Part shown: piece after piece, positions 8,588 through 19,990 of the stretch
How positions within the stretch are numbered: the stretch's first letter is position 1
Layout of the letters: each line of letters starts with the position of its first letter
Origin: Strigops habroptila
Taxonomy: Eukaryota; Chordata; Aves; Psittaciformes; Psittacidae
Direction of reading: 5' to 3'
Assembly: GCF_004027225.2 (NCBI RefSeq)
Contig: NC_044277.2
Span: 35,124,812 to 35,188,811, forward strand
Length of the DNA stretch: 64,000 nucleotides
Position numbers and translations under genes: made by a program
The notes under the pieces: generated by a model
What the model saw: the letters and a program-made list of their open reading frames with translations, nothing else
What the model was told of the DNA's origin: nothing
Database searches by the model: none

Positions 8588-11500
8588 CTAAGCAAAGAAG
8601 AAAGAGACTTATGCTGAAAGATGTGATAAACTTCTGCCAGATTTGATAAACTTCCCTTCGAAGGGAAAAGAAAGCTGTGACACAGATTACTTAAATGGCA
8701 ACATAAAAGATTGTGTTGTGGAGTGTTACATGGTAATTCTTGTCTCACTGCCAAATTTGTGTATGAACCAATGTGACTGTGATGCTAGATAAACAACCTG
8801 CAACCCTTGTCTACTGTTTCCCCAGGGAGGGAAGTCTGCCAGCATGAAGGACAGCACTGACTGTGTGGCAAAGTCAACTGAAAGACCTGACACAAGTCTT
8901 CAGTGCAACTTCTGGACTTTGATTTGACATGAACTATTATTGCAATCAATTGATACAAACTTTTTTCAAACTGACAAAATCTGAAAACTCTGTACCCAAG
9001 ACTAAAGACTGAGTTGCATTATTTACCGTGTTTTAGGGTCAGAGATGATTCAAGTAACAAGACGGCAATCAACGCATCTTCTTCAAGTACTTTCTTTCTT
9101 AGACTTAGTTTAGCATGAGCCTTAGACAGTGAAATCCTGACACATGAATACAAGCATGTCAGAAATAAATATTGCGGACATGAATGTAGTATGTACTGTG
9201 CTGCTTCAAGCGCTTCCAAACCTCAAAAGTTAACACAAGTGGGTTTTTCCTATACCTTGGCTGTGTAAACTCCCCCCAGATACTGTGTGGTTATACTTGT
9301 CACTGACGAGGTGTGTGTTACTAGGCATGCTTTTCTTATGCTCTGAAAGCAGTGGAAGCTGGCATATTATATACTGTTAATAACTTTGCTTGTGTAATAC
9401 CAAGCTGTAATAATTAAAATCCGATTTTTGTTTTCCTAGATAGCTTTAATATTGAAAATTGTTTCTTAAATCCCTGGGCCTTTTGCCTGGTGAAGTTCCT
9501 TAAACTTTTTTCTTTTCGACATCAATATAGAAAATGTTATTTATAAATGGTAAATGAGATTCTTTACACTTGAACTTTTCAAAACTTAGCGTCCTGTCTA
9601 GATTTGTACTTAACAAGCTCCTGAGCAGCTCAGCACAATTTCTATTTGAAATGTAGATGTGTTTCCTTTACGATGAAAAGTAGGACATACAGAATTTTTA
9701 GTGCAGATGCTGATAATGTTGATCCATGCACAGAATCTCTTCTCACTCTGCGACTTGCGAGATAGTAGCCCTGAATGAGGCTTTCTGCTTCTGGACTTAG
9801 TTCAACATGAAGATTCTTAGCAAACGAAATAAACTGGAGAGGGGGTATACATTTTAATATTTAACTGGAAAATGAAGAATTTACCTTTTTCACACCTTTT
9901 AACATGCCACTGGCATAGTAATACAGTTTAGGTGGTATATTCTACCAATAGTCTTTGTAAAGACAGATGTCACCATTCAGCTATGGATGAGGATGGATCT
10001 CAGATGCTAAACAGCATTATCTGTTAATTATTCTAGAGATATGAACATTTTATTTAGAAAGGAATATTAACTTTTACTACTGATTGTAAACTGCACTGGT
10101 TGAAAGTAGATATTGGAGATCAGTTCTCCTATCAGTGGTAACTGATAGGAGATGTTTTTCAGAAACAAGATAAATGGATTTATGATGCTGGCCCTTTTAA
10201 AGAACTGCAGCTAATGTTATCAATGATCCTGTTAGTGCTAGTGGGAATATGGGGGGGAATAAGGGTAGAACGTGAGTGTTAGCAGTCAGAATGTGTGGAG
10301 AGAACTTTCCAATCCCAGAAACATTGTGATATTCCCAAGTATAATGCACTTCTAAATTACTGTGTAGGATTTTTTACCTCCTCATAATCCTGCATTCTGA
10401 ACTGCTGGGAGACTTTGTACAGCATGGCTTCAGGATGAATGGCTTTTTTCAAGATATGGTGTACCAGAGGTGAAGATAGTTGACATGAAGGAAACTCATC
10501 GTGTATCAAAAGCCCAAAACCATCTACAAGGTTAGGTGGAATCAAACTCATGTCCTAGAGGGAAGACCCAAAGAAAGAAAACAACTACTTCAGTTTGGTA
10601 TCAAATATCTTCTAAAATGAGCTAAAGTCACTGAAGTTGTGACTTTTTGGGAAATACAAATTTGATTGTTTTCATTATTTCATGAGTGGAAATAACCATA
10701 AACACATGGCTGCTGTAGCACAGTTGGTCGTAACAAGGCACGTGCTTTACCATCTGTCCAATTAAAAAGTTGTCCTTTTGTATATGTTTCTTTGAGGAAG
10801 AATCCACATAAGACCAAAAGTTGGTCTGAAGTGAAATAGTAACTTGCTGGTCAGCCTCTTCTCCATACTTCTTCCCAGGAATGAAGACCGTTGTTGCTCT
10901 GCTCTCTAGGACTAGGATAAGAAAAAATACATCAGTTTGACTATAAATCCTAATACCCACACACACTATCTGAAGCCAGTCACGATTATGTATTTCACTG
11001 AATTGTCACGATCAATGGAGTGATCTCTGCCTGGGTAGCAAATGTAAGCTTACAGGACCTGGGCTTTTTTGTCCTGGTTTCTGTACACAGACTTATTAAA
11101 ACCAGCTTACAGCTTTTCCCAGCATTTGAGTGCCATAAACTGGAACAAACCTAGCCATAAATTTGCATGTTTGTTTTGTTCTGTCCCCTCATTTGTTATT
11201 AGGTGTGAGATTACCGGAGTGTAGAAGTTCAAGTTTATCCCTTTTATATGAAGCCAAGCCTCCTATGTAGCAGATGCCACCCTTGGCCAGCACAGCACTG
11301 CAAGCTTGAATACTGGCGCTTCCAGTTCCGTGTTTGTCTTTGGACACGGAAGGGAAAATGTCACTGTAAGGTGGGTGTCGTATGCCACGAGGCAGAAGAC
11401 AGAGGCTGTAATTCAGAAGCCTAGAACATTAAACAACTGTCAGTGACAAAGTGTTAAATTATCATTCAGTTTTTCAAAATTTAACAACTTAATGCTTTAT

Positions 11501-14500
11501 AATGATATTTACATATATTAAGACTCACTTAGAAGCAACAACAACCACAAACCCAACCCTTAACAGAAAACCAGTGTCAAAACTAAATGTTTAAAGTAAC
11601 TTTGGACATAAATGTAGAAGGCCAAGCCTTCTCTGCAACAGCTGCCAGCAGGACTATGTTTCTTATGGATTTAACACGAGGCAAATTGTGGCTTGCAATA
11701 GAAGCAATTCCTAGGAAGTCAAAGAAGTCTCATAATTTAACCCCGTATTGTCAACTCCTGTTCCTCTTCTAAAAAACTTTTCCAGCTATCTAGAAGGGCA
11801 GAGGATTAGTAATCCTGGCCATCTGGGATAAATGAGAAGGCTGGGTGGGAACTTGCAAGCTCTGCCTGCACTTACTATTAGCTTCAAAAATACTAAATTT
11901 TTCCATTCTAACCTATGTGAAAAATAAGGAATCTCTTTACCTATCAATTACCAGCGTGTCACTTGTCACAATCAACAGATCCAGGTAATCTGCATTTTCT
12001 TTGTCACACGTCTGTACCAGACTCAGCAATATTGCCAGCTTGAGAGTATTGTAAGTGCCTGGTGGAACAACTTGAGAAGCAAAGATATTGGCAAGGATGG
12101 CAGTAAACCTCCAGCATGAACTTGCAGTCAGTGAGAGCAGATACTTAAAATTGTCACTGACAAAAGAAGGACCTAATGAAAACAAAGTATGGGTTAATGA
12201 ACGCTTAGTAAGACAGCTATGCAGATATATTAGAACACTAAAAATCACCATTTTAGTCTTGATGCAAAACTTACTTACAAAAAATATGTTTATGTTTCAA
12301 GCACAAACTGAGAATGTAAACACCTGACACCATTAATTTTACTACTAAAATGGTAGCAGACATGACCTGCTAGAACCGACAGAATAAGAAAGGAATAACT
12401 AAAATATCAGGTTTATCTAATGTATGATTTCAAAATATCTTCCAATGGATAGGAAAATTTGGAAAGAGAAGTTGAAGAACTGCAATAAGTAATCATGTAG
12501 TTTCCCAGTGTTTGGAAAGCAGGCAAAGGAAGATGTTCTCAAGGGACAGAAAGCATTGCAGACAGTGAGCGGAAAGTCCCAGAGTGGTTTTGTAACCTGG
12601 ACCTTTAGATAACAGAAAACTGGATCAGTTCTCAAGATACTGTTCTAGAAGATTTTTAATGGAACTTTCTTACCACTTGGTTTACAGAGCTGTATGCTGT
12701 TGACTTCTATACATGCTGTAGCTTGTAAGCCATTCTGTACACAAGCTGGAATTCCTATAATCTTGTAGTGGTTTCCTATTTTCATTTTATTGGCCAGTTC
12801 ATCTAGAAATCAAAAAAAAGGAGGGGGAGGAGAGAAACCTGCAGATGTGTGAGGGCATAAACCAGTTAAAAAGACATGGTCAGAAACCCAGATTCTGAAT
12901 GGTTCTCTTTTATGCTTTAATTGCAGGAAACAACAGTTGGCTGCCAGGTTCACCATAACAGCCTAGAATAAAATGAAGCATGCAATTATAATTGATTAGT
13001 GCAAAAGGTAAGGAAGGCACAAGGGGTGAGGAAAAGCAGGCTCCTGATAAGGCAAATGGATGGCGCATTTAGTTTTGCATTGAAAAGAAAATGGGCAGTC
13101 GTTTGCAAGCATGCATTCCTACTCTGAAACTTGTGGTGACACTGGGATCAGTTACTGTCCTATCTGATGTCAGAAAAAAAGATACAATAAAAAGGTGAGT
13201 TTCAGAAAGACACACAAATGCCTTTGGGAAGATTTGTATTTCTGTGTTTCTTAAAAAGAAAAAAAAACCCCACATTTATTTTTTGGAAAGGAAAGCTACA
13301 TCCAACCATGTCTGAATCTCAGCTGTGAGACTCTGTCTGACCTCACTGATCACTGAAGCCACTGGAAATTTAATGCATGGAGAACTCAAAGTATCTCACC
13401 CATTGAGTGTTTTTATTATTTTCATAATTTTATTATTATTAGGGGTTTTTTTTTCTACTTAGCTTTCAATAAATTAACCATATAATTCCATAGACTTTTT
13501 GAATGGTGGGTGTTTTGGAGGTTTTTTTAAGAGAATTAATGGAATTATGTTGAGGAGTTGTGATTTTAGTTGGATATTCACACTGCAAACCATTTAATGT
13601 TTGCAGTGCAAGGTAGTGGTAGCAGAAGCCAAAAATCCTGACAGAATGTGGAACACAGCTAGATTGAGGAAGGATGTTAAAAATGCGTGAAGTTGGCACA
13701 AATCACTGTGACCAAAGGAAGTAGCAAGGAGGAAAAAACAAGCTGCAGTTAGGATGTGATGCTGCAGAGCTGGCCAGGGGATTTTATTCAGATAAAAGTG
13801 AACACAACAGTTTTGCCATGTGCACTCTTCAATCACCTGTGTATACTGTTTAGTCATCTACATTTAGGTATTTTTCCCTCCTAATCTTATTAAATAACTG
13901 CAATGTAAGTTATGACTTTCACCATTTTGTCTGGACAAATGACCTGTAAGGCAAATGCAAGGGATTGTAACCGTTCAATTCTAACCCATTTTTGACAAAA
14001 CTCCAAAAGTCAGCTTACCTCTCAAGAAAACTGTGAAGGTCTGAATCCTGAAATGTGATTTATCATTGGAATATCCTTTCAAAGCATTCAGAACTTTTGC
14101 ATCAATCATTTCAACTATTTGCTTATCTTTCAAAACAAAGGCAAAGAAAAGGTTAATTATCTGGAAAACAGTATGGCTTTTATTATTGTTATTTTTATTA
14201 AATGACTTTATTTTTATTTTATGTTTCTATGATTTTCGGGCTTTTTCCACTTCACTATTTTGCTTACTCACTGCTTAACAGAAGTAGGAAAGAAACAGAT
14301 CTAAAAATAAAACTACATAGGTCCTACCACCAAGTACTCTAAATTTCATGTCTTCCTGCAGTGGCGAAGAACACAAGCTACACACAAAATCATTCCTCAC
14401 TGTGGCAGACTCTGTAGCTCCAGGCAGATGCACTCTTATGTATCTAAACCCTAAAAAGAAATTATTTATGGAACATTTACAATGAGGACATGGCTTTCAT

Positions 14501-16551
14501 TTTAAATTTCCCATTTTGAATAGACGTGACATCCCATCCCTGGAAGTGCTGAAGGCCAGCCTGAATGGGACTTCGTGTGATGTAGTATAGTGGGACGTGT
14601 CCCTGCCCATGGCAGGGGGTTTGGAACCAGATGACCTTTAAGGTCCATTCCAACCCAAACCATGCCATGCTTCTGTGGTTAAAATACTGGACACTGAAAT
14701 GCCAAATATATCATGTGTTTCTTTGGATGAGCATACGTTCATGTACTATGCCTCCCCTAAAATGATCTGTATCATTTACTGCAGGCTGACCACAAGATGG
14801 CAGGAGTTCCTACCGCACATTCGCAAGCAGAAGAGCTTGGCGCGGCTTGCTGAGCGGCGGGGAGGAAGCCACTGCCTCTGCCTGCCCTGGCAACGCCGCG
14901 GAAAAATGGATATTCATTACTAAAGGTACGTGCCCTCGTAAAGACATCACTATGATTTATTCTGCAGCCTCCTAACTGTGGGATTTAGCTTCTCTTTTAT
15001 TTATTTACGGTCTCTGTTACAGGAAGTAAACAAAACAGCCTTTAAAGTCCTTAAGGCCTAATCCTGCCACAAGCGGTTCAGTAATATTACTCAAAGAAGT
15101 AGTTCCACTGAAGTGAGCTACTTATTAAAACAAACTTGTTCTGTGCTAGCAGCTTTTGCCCATCACTTAAGGATACTGTTCTACAGTATATTACACACAG
15201 AAACACAGGTTCCAAGAAAAAAAAGTATTCTGCTAGCTTAGCTTTTTTTTTCTTTCAGATAGTTTATATAAGATATGTTGCCAATATAATTTAATGAACT
15301 ATCTCCATCATTAGGAAAATGGATTGCTGGCATAGCTGTGCTTCCAAAACCTTTAATAATGCTGAGCAACCACTGGCAGGGTCCACTGCTTTCAATTAAC
15401 AAAAATGATACTGTGCTCATTACAGAAATGTATGCATAATAAGACTGCATAGAAGAATGCCTTTGTCATGCTGGGGTTTTACCTCTGAAATTATCAAAAT
15501 TACTATAAAGCTTCTGAAATAGTACTGATTTTTTTTTTTTACTACCTTTAGAAAATTGGCAGGTTTCCTCAGTACAAAGAAATCTTGCTCCTTGTGTGTA
15601 TTTCGTTACAATTCCCATTGCAATTGCTATTCCTTCAGACATGTAAAATCTTTGAGATGTGTAATTAAAGGGAAACGCAGCAAGGCTCAGAACGTAACTT
15701 GGTAAAGGTGGCAAATGGGTTGGTTTCAGCAATATACTGATCTAACAAGAGAGACAATCACATTAATACCATCCAAATATGTTTGTTTGTTTGTTTTAAA
15801 ACCACTTTACTTACATGGACAATCACACAATGCGATACATGGCTACTAGAAAAATAAATCAGAAATGCGTGAAGAGTAATGAGGTTTCATATTAATCACC
15901 TCCAAATTCTTGCAATAGGGTTGGGTGAGATTTCCAGCTATTTTTAATTACAACTAATACTACAGCCCAAGGGAAAAATGAAAAATGAAAAGTTAATATA
16001 AAAATAATACTAGTTAATATTTCACCATACTTGAAAGATTTAAGATCTAAATGGAAGAAAACTGCAGCCTCACCTGGGCCTCTGTCTGCAGTTGTTCAAT
16101 TAATGATAATGTCTTAATAGCTATGAAGCACACCTGTGATTGACAAATCATTTCGTTTTAGAGAGGAAAATCTAGTTAAAATGTAGAAGACGTACTTTTT
16201 TCTACTCTTGTCTATCAAGCAATACTTACTGACTGGAAAATCTGTGCAGCTTGTATGGGATTATGAAGAATGTGGTTTCCAAGAGTTGCATCTAATTCAG
16301 CAATATCAGAAGGATTTATTGAAATAATGAAATGATAAACAGCGTAACTTTGTTTTGAGTCTGTAGGAGCAAGAAGTATCTTAAATAAAAAATAACAAGA
16401 GATCTGTGTAACATTACATATCAATTTAACAGACTATCTGTTGAGTAATACCACTGTATTTTTTGCAATCCTGCACGAATTTCTGAAGGCCACCGCTTCT
16501 GTCCAGGTAAACAAGGGCAACTTCCCTCATCTTCTGTATTTCACGATGCAT
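8421..16551 (-). CDS. MCMDC2: MCM domain-containing protein 2, 14 coding exons, intact
   Basis: MCMDC2 is a divergent relative of the MCM helicase subunits. Mouse work links it to meiotic double-strand break repair and chromosome pairing. Coding exons, 5' to 3' on the minus strand: 16551-16452, 16360-16230, 16133-16074, 15741-15546, 14450-14328, 14126-14019, 12802-12674, 12172-11941, 11420-11215, 10911-10751, 10554-10378, 9833-9691, 9136-9027, 8587-8421. Every junction is GT-AG and all phases agree, giving 2,043 bases, or 680 residues plus TGA; I recall the human protein as 681. Translated exons align along their whole length to the human protein. The Walker A position of true MCMs reads GGLASYKRDKL, which keeps a lysine but lacks the GDPGxxKS pattern, so ATPase activity is doubtful, as in other MCMDC2 proteins. 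The start ATG at 16,551 is chosen by alignment; an in-frame ATG seven codons later is the alternative. Confidence 0.95.
9027..9136 (-). CDS. MCMDC2: MCMDC2 coding exon 13
   Basis: Encodes SLSKAHAKLSLRKKVLEED and LESSLTLKHG, the MCM-type C-terminal helical region. The acceptor is TGTGTCAG and the donor GTAAAT. Phase in 2, out 1. Confidence 0.95.
9691..9833 (-). CDS. MCMDC2: MCMDC2 coding exon 12
   Basis: Encodes SFAKNLHVELSPEAE, GYYLASRRVRRDS and LSASALKIL. The acceptor is CTCTCCAG and the donor GTATGT. Phase in 0, out 2. The intron downstream to exon 13 (9,137-9,690) holds no feature I recognise. Confidence 0.95.
10125..10152. repeat. Perfect 12-bp inverted repeat, 4-base loop
   Basis: Arms TCTCCTATCAGT (10,125-10,136) and its exact reverse complement (10,141-10,152), separated by GGTA. 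It lies in the MCMDC2 intron between coding exons 11 and 12 (9,834-10,377), which otherwise shows nothing. Confidence 0.95.
10378..10554 (-). CDS. MCMDC2: MCMDC2 coding exon 11
   Basis: Encodes DMSLIPPNLVDGFGLLIHDE and later LVHHILKKAIHPEAMLY. The acceptor is CCCTCTAG and the donor GTAAAA. Phase 0 at both ends, 177 bases. Confidence 0.95.
10751..10911 (-). CDS. MCMDC2: MCMDC2 coding exon 10
   Basis: Encodes ESRATTVFIPGKKYGEEADQ and FWSYVDSSSKK, ending LIGQM. This is the region after the degenerate Walker A segment. The acceptor is TATCCTAG and the donor GTAAAG. Phase in 1, out 0. Confidence 0.95.
11215..11420 (-). CDS. MCMDC2: MCMDC2 coding exon 9 (degenerate Walker A)
   Basis: Encodes LLPRGIRHPPYSDIFPS, then GTGSASIQACSAVLAKGGIC and YIGGLASYKRDKLELL. 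The last part sits where MCM helicases have GDPGxxKS. An 8-bp inverted repeat (TTCCGTGT / ACACGGAA, about 11,335-11,360) lies within the exon. The acceptor is GTTCTAG and the donor GTAATC. Phase in 2, out 1. Confidence 0.95.
11941..12172 (-). CDS. MCMDC2: MCMDC2 coding exon 8
   Basis: The longest coding exon (232 bases). It encodes LLSLTASSCWRFTAILANIF, then SQVVPPGTYNTLKLAILLSL and LLIVTSDTLVIDR. The acceptor is TTCATTAG and the donor GTAAAG. Phase in 1, out 2. The 520-base intron downstream (11,421-11,940) holds nothing I recognise. Confidence 0.96.
12674..12802 (-). CDS. MCMDC2: MCMDC2 coding exon 7
   Basis: Encodes DELANKMKIGNHYKIIGIPA and CIEVNSIQLC. The acceptor is ATTTCTAG and the donor GTAAGA; 129 bases in phase 1. 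The downstream 501-base intron (12,173-12,673) shows nothing notable. Confidence 0.94.
12803..14018 (-). other. MCMDC2: MCMDC2 intron 6, one small hairpin
   Basis: AT-rich intron of about 1.2 kb. It contains a perfect 10-bp inverted repeat at 13,581-13,608 (arms CACTGCAAAC / GTTTGCAGTG, 8-base loop). No coding exon or mobile element is recognised. Confidence 0.8.
14019..14126 (-). CDS. MCMDC2: MCMDC2 coding exon 6
   Basis: Encodes DKQIVEMIDAKVLNALKGYS and FRIQTFTVFLR. The acceptor is TTGAAAG, a weaker pyrimidine tract, and the donor GTAAGC. 108 bases in phase 1. Confidence 0.94.
14328..14450 (-). CDS. MCMDC2: MCMDC2 coding exon 5
   Basis: Encodes RYIRVHLPGATESATVRNDF and then VCSLCSSPLQEDMKFRVLG, the zinc-ribbon-like segment of the MCM N-terminal domain. 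The acceptor is CTTTTTAG and the donor GTAGGA. 123 bases in phase 1. Confidence 0.95.
14524..14677 (+). mobile_element. CR1 LINE 3'-end fragment
   Basis: Recognisable CR1 tail: GACATCCCATCCCTGGAAGT, then GGCCAGCCTGAATGGGACTT, CCTGCCCATGGCAGGGGGTT, GACCTTTAAGGTCC and the terminal CCATGCTTCTGTGG. It lies antisense within a MCMDC2 intron and is 5'-truncated, as most CR1 copies are. Confidence 0.93.
14790..14803 (+). promoter_or_regulatory. CTCF-like motif in GC-rich patch
   Basis: CCACAAGATGGCAG matches the CTCF core consensus (CCASYAGRKGGCRS) at all but one position. It opens a GC-rich patch (14,790-14,930, with several CpG) inside an AT-rich intron. Binding is inferred only. Confidence 0.45.
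15546..15741 (-). CDS. MCMDC2: MCMDC2 coding exon 4
   Basis: Encodes KPTHLPPLPSYVLSL, then NYTSQRFYMSEGIAIAMG and VTKYTQGARFLCTEETC. The acceptor is TCTTGTTAG and the donor GTAGTA, followed by an A-run. Phase in 0, out 1. Confidence 0.96.
16074..16133 (-). CDS. MCMDC2: MCMDC2 coding exon 3
   Basis: A 60-base exon encoding VCFIAIKTLSLIEQLQTEAQ, colinear with the human protein. The acceptor is AATCACAG and the donor GTGAGG. Phase 0 at both ends. Confidence 0.93.
16230..16360 (-). CDS. MCMDC2: MCMDC2 coding exon 2
   Basis: Encodes DSKQSYAVYHFIISINPSDI then LDATLGNHILHNPIQAAQIF. The acceptor is CTCCTACAG and the donor GTAAGT. Phase in 1, out 0. Confidence 0.96.
16452..16551 (-). CDS. MCMDC2: MCMDC2 coding exon 1 (start codon)
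   Basis: Starts MHREIQKMREVALVYLDRSG and continues LQKFVQDCKKYS, parallel to the human N-terminus. The exon itself begins at about 16,597 after the acceptor TTCTTCACAG, leaving 46 bases of 5' UTR. The donor is GTATTA. Confidence 0.93.
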
Positions 16552-16597
16552 CTTCCCAGGCAGACCTCTGCGCTCTTTATCGAAATGTTGGGATAAA

Positions 16598-17900
16598 CTG
16601 TGAAGAAATGATGTCAGACCTGGCCATGCTATGATAATAATAAAGGTATATATTAACAAAGCCATACAAAGTTAAAATAAGTCTCTTTTTCAAACTGTGT
16701 AATTCTCTGAAGGATTTTTAAAATTCAGGGGAAAGTTCTTTCCAATGGCTGAAGCATACTACATTCCCAAACTAAATTCCTAAAGAATGCTCTGTTGTTT
16801 TCTTTTTTCAGTGATTTATTTCACTGCTCAATTCACTAACCCATGAAATGAAGGCTTGCATTTTAACTTAACCTCTCCTCTATGTTATTAGGTATATTCA
16901 GCCCATCAAAAGCAGGACTTAAACTCCTCCCTTATCTGAGATGTCTGTCTTAGCTGCTAAAAGTGCAAAACTGTACGACACTTTTTTCCCTTTTTAAATC
17001 TGACCTTCCTACTGTGCTGTTACCTCCTGTATTACCCACTTCAGGTGCTGATCTTGCACACACTTACTGCCATCCATGTACACAAAAGATCAGTCCCAAC
17101 TCCCATAGGCAAAGCTGTAAGAACTACAGTTTTGGATTGGAGGCTGACTGTGCTCTTCAGTGCTCCTCTCATTGTGTACCTCTGCGTATTTTCTTTTATT
17201 TTTTAAAGCAGAATCTCATGCCATGAAGCACTACTTTGCCGAATTTAGAGGGAGAATTACTAAGACCAAAATACGGCATTTTGTATATACATATCTGTTT
17301 TACTGCCTTACAGATTTTCTTCCACAAAGCGTCCGTTGCCCTCTCCGTAGATGACCAATATGAAATGCCACTTCAATCTTCAAAACCAGATTTAGCTTCC
17401 TGGTAGAGGGCACAACACAGAATTACTGGGCTGATGAGGAAGCAAAGCTCATAGAATATGAAAGATCCCGTGTAGGAGTTCACAGAACTGGCTTTGGGAG
17501 GACAAACATATCAATATCAGAGAGGAGTAGCTGGATACCAGTGCAGCACTAGTGTGGCGGCAGTGTAAACTCTATTGTCTGACAGTTGTATGCTGTGGGC
17601 TGGTAGATGTGTTTAGTGCCCAAAGTATCACATTTTAAGAACAAATTGAAAGAGAATTTATAGTAAAGTTTGTTTTTTTTTCCCAGTTTCTTTAGGATTA
17701 CTGCTACATAATTACTGATCCATCCCTCAAAATGTTTATCAAGAAGGGGTTAAAAAACCACACACAGATTCACCATACCTCCCTGTGTTCCCCGGGCTAG
17801 AAGGAAGGGACGCCAAACACGACTAGGAAGGACTAAGCTATGGTCCCAGTCATTGTGCACTAAATACTGTCATCGCCTAAGCTTCAGAAAGTCTGACCAG
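16598..17900 (-). other. MCMDC2: MCMDC2 5' intron
   Basis: Presumed intron between the non-coding first exon in the CpG island and the start-codon exon. AT-rich; no coding exon, RNA gene or mobile element recognised. Confidence 0.55.
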
Positions 17901-18420
17901 TCCCACCACGGAGGTGATGGTGCTCATCGGTGCCCCCCCCAGCCAGCGATACCCAGCACCGCCTCCTGGCTTCCAGCTCCTGCCACCAGCACCCCCTCCT
18001 CACAGACCTCACGGGCGCTGTCCCCCAAATACTCCACAGGCTTCCTACGCCGCCCTCTTCAGCACTGCTGTGTCGGCAGCAGTGGGTACAGAGCGACCGG
18101 CCTGTTCACACCGCAGCGGGCAGAGGGTCGTGGCGCCTTACCCCCAGGGCGCCGGTGGGCCCGCGACAAAGGCGAGCGGGGCCGCTTACGGGGCGCTCCC
18201 TCAGGCCCTCAGCCGGGGCGGCCCAGGCGGGAAAGGCGCCACAGCTCCCCCCCGGCCCGGCCCCACCCCGGCCTCCTGAGGCGCCGCTGCCGGGGCTCTG
18301 AAGGGCAGCGCCGGGATTGAAAACGACTCCCGAGAGGCAGCGGCTGCACAAGCGCACCAGGCAGCGCCTCTGCGGGGCGGCTCTGCCCCGTTAAACACGG
18401 CTACTGTGGTGCACGGCCAC
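17900..18420 (-). promoter_or_regulatory. MCMDC2: CpG-island promoter of MCMDC2
   Basis: A GC- and CpG-dense block in an otherwise AT-rich region, directly upstream of the MCMDC2 start-codon exon. A good minus-strand donor (GTAAGC, + strand 18,189-18,184) could end a non-coding first exon at 18,190. The start site lies probably between about 18,250 and 18,400; no TATA box is evident. Overlapping long open frames here on both strands reflect the GC content and not coding. Confidence 0.65.
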
Positions 18421-19990
18421 CGCTTTACTGTGGCCAGCGTAGGAGGCAGGTCACTAGGAAAGGGTCAGGCACTCATAGCGTAGCAAGTACTATAAAATAA
18501 TGTACTTGTGAAACCATTTTCTCTCATTAATAAATACTGCATATCTCACTGCTGCCTTTAGCATGCCAGCCATCTGCAAACTTACCTCGCAGGACAGTAC
18601 CTCTACACTTTCTTCTGCTGTATTTCATTCAGTTCACGTTTTTACAACTGCCATGCATTTCAGTCAGTCCATCTTGCTGCTTCTCCCCCTCTCTTCCCAG
18701 GCCAAAACACCAGAAAACACAAAGGCGGTGCATCATTCCTTTGCTTCTGTGGCAACAGGAGAGGTCTGCTCCTTGCAGGGTTGGGATGCACCTCTGGAAG
18801 GGGAGGAACAACTTCACTAAGGACAGGCAAAACCCCTTGTGTTAGTCACATAAAGACAAATTTTACCTCCCTTTATTACCTATCTGCTGCAACAGGAAGG
18901 GAGACCACAGATGGTTCCTGTGTAGGCTCTCCATCAATCTCCTATCCAGGCTTTACCACAACTATTGCTTCAGACTTCACTTGTCAGCACCAGCACTGGA
19001 TGAAGGAGCTGTAACACTGAACCTGTCTTACTTTGAAACCCATCATCATGGGATGGAGAGAGATGTGGAACAAGAGCACTAGATGCGGAGGCTTTATTGC
19101 CTGAGGTTGTACACAGTTATCTTCACAAGTCCTGAGCTGAACGAGGCGTTTCACAACATGAACTTACAGTACAAGAAACAAAATGAAGTATTGCAAGTGG
19201 TATGTTTAACAAATTCACACTTCACCAAAAAGGCAGAGCCTGCTGAAGGAAAAAGCTTAATAAGCTATTACTAAGCTGCTCTCCTAGAAATAACTTTAAC
19301 TATCACCACCATCTTAAAAAGGCAAGAAACCCTTAATTCGTGATAAAACCCCCCAAAACCCTGCACACAGTCACGCAGCTAGGTACAGACATCTTGGAAA
19401 CACAAGACAAAGTAAAAGGGGTGCTACCTTCCCCAGCAACAACTTCTTAAGTATCCCCTCTCCTTCCCATCTCTCTACAGCACTGTACTTCCTTGCCATA
19501 AAGATAAGGCAGTGACAGTACCCCACGACGATTTCAGCAGTATACAGAGTGAAAATGTGGTATGAGAATGGACGCTTCTCTTCTTAAAATCGATTTCTGC
19601 TTCCAAGTCCATCAGAAAGACATGGGGTTTTCGTGTTTTGTTTGTTTGGGGCTTTTTTTTGTTTTATTTTTCAAAAAGGATAATGCTGCTGCTTCCTCAT
19701 GATTATAATAGCAAGGATTACAGGTAGTTGCTGGTTGTCCTGAACATCTGCACAGCTACTTCCAAACCTCTCAACATTCCAGAGCAGCACCACAGTAAAT
19801 GAGAGCCAACCCATTACTTCACTCCCACAAACGATGCAGGTCCTTCCTTCCATGCCTGTGTAAATTCTTACTTCTTTTACCCAACCACTCTTTCCAACAC
19901 CTCATGTAGCAACTGCTCAGCATCACTTCAGCACTATGCAGAAGTTAGTTCTATAGGAGATACTCCTCCAGATAAGCACAGAATCCTGTT
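18421..19990. other. Spacer between MCMDC2 promoter and SGK3 3' end
   Basis: About 1.5 kb without a recognised gene. Candidate minus-strand AATAAA signals lie near 18,873, 19,091 and 19,661, so the SGK3 3' UTR may extend into this stretch. No mobile element was recognised. Confidence 0.45.

Larger units (their letters stand above)
14451..15545 (-). other. MCMDC2: MCMDC2 intron 4 with CR1 tail and CTCF-like patch
   Basis: About 1.1 kb. It contains a CR1 3' fragment (14,524-14,677) and, 110 bases beyond it, a GC-rich patch with a CTCF-like motif (14,790-14,930), both listed separately. The rest is AT-rich without recognised features. Confidence 0.85.

Noticed and set aside
17853-18398. Several overlapping frames of 65-155 codons
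   Set aside because: Same CpG-island effect at the MCMDC2 promoter; no recognisable domain.
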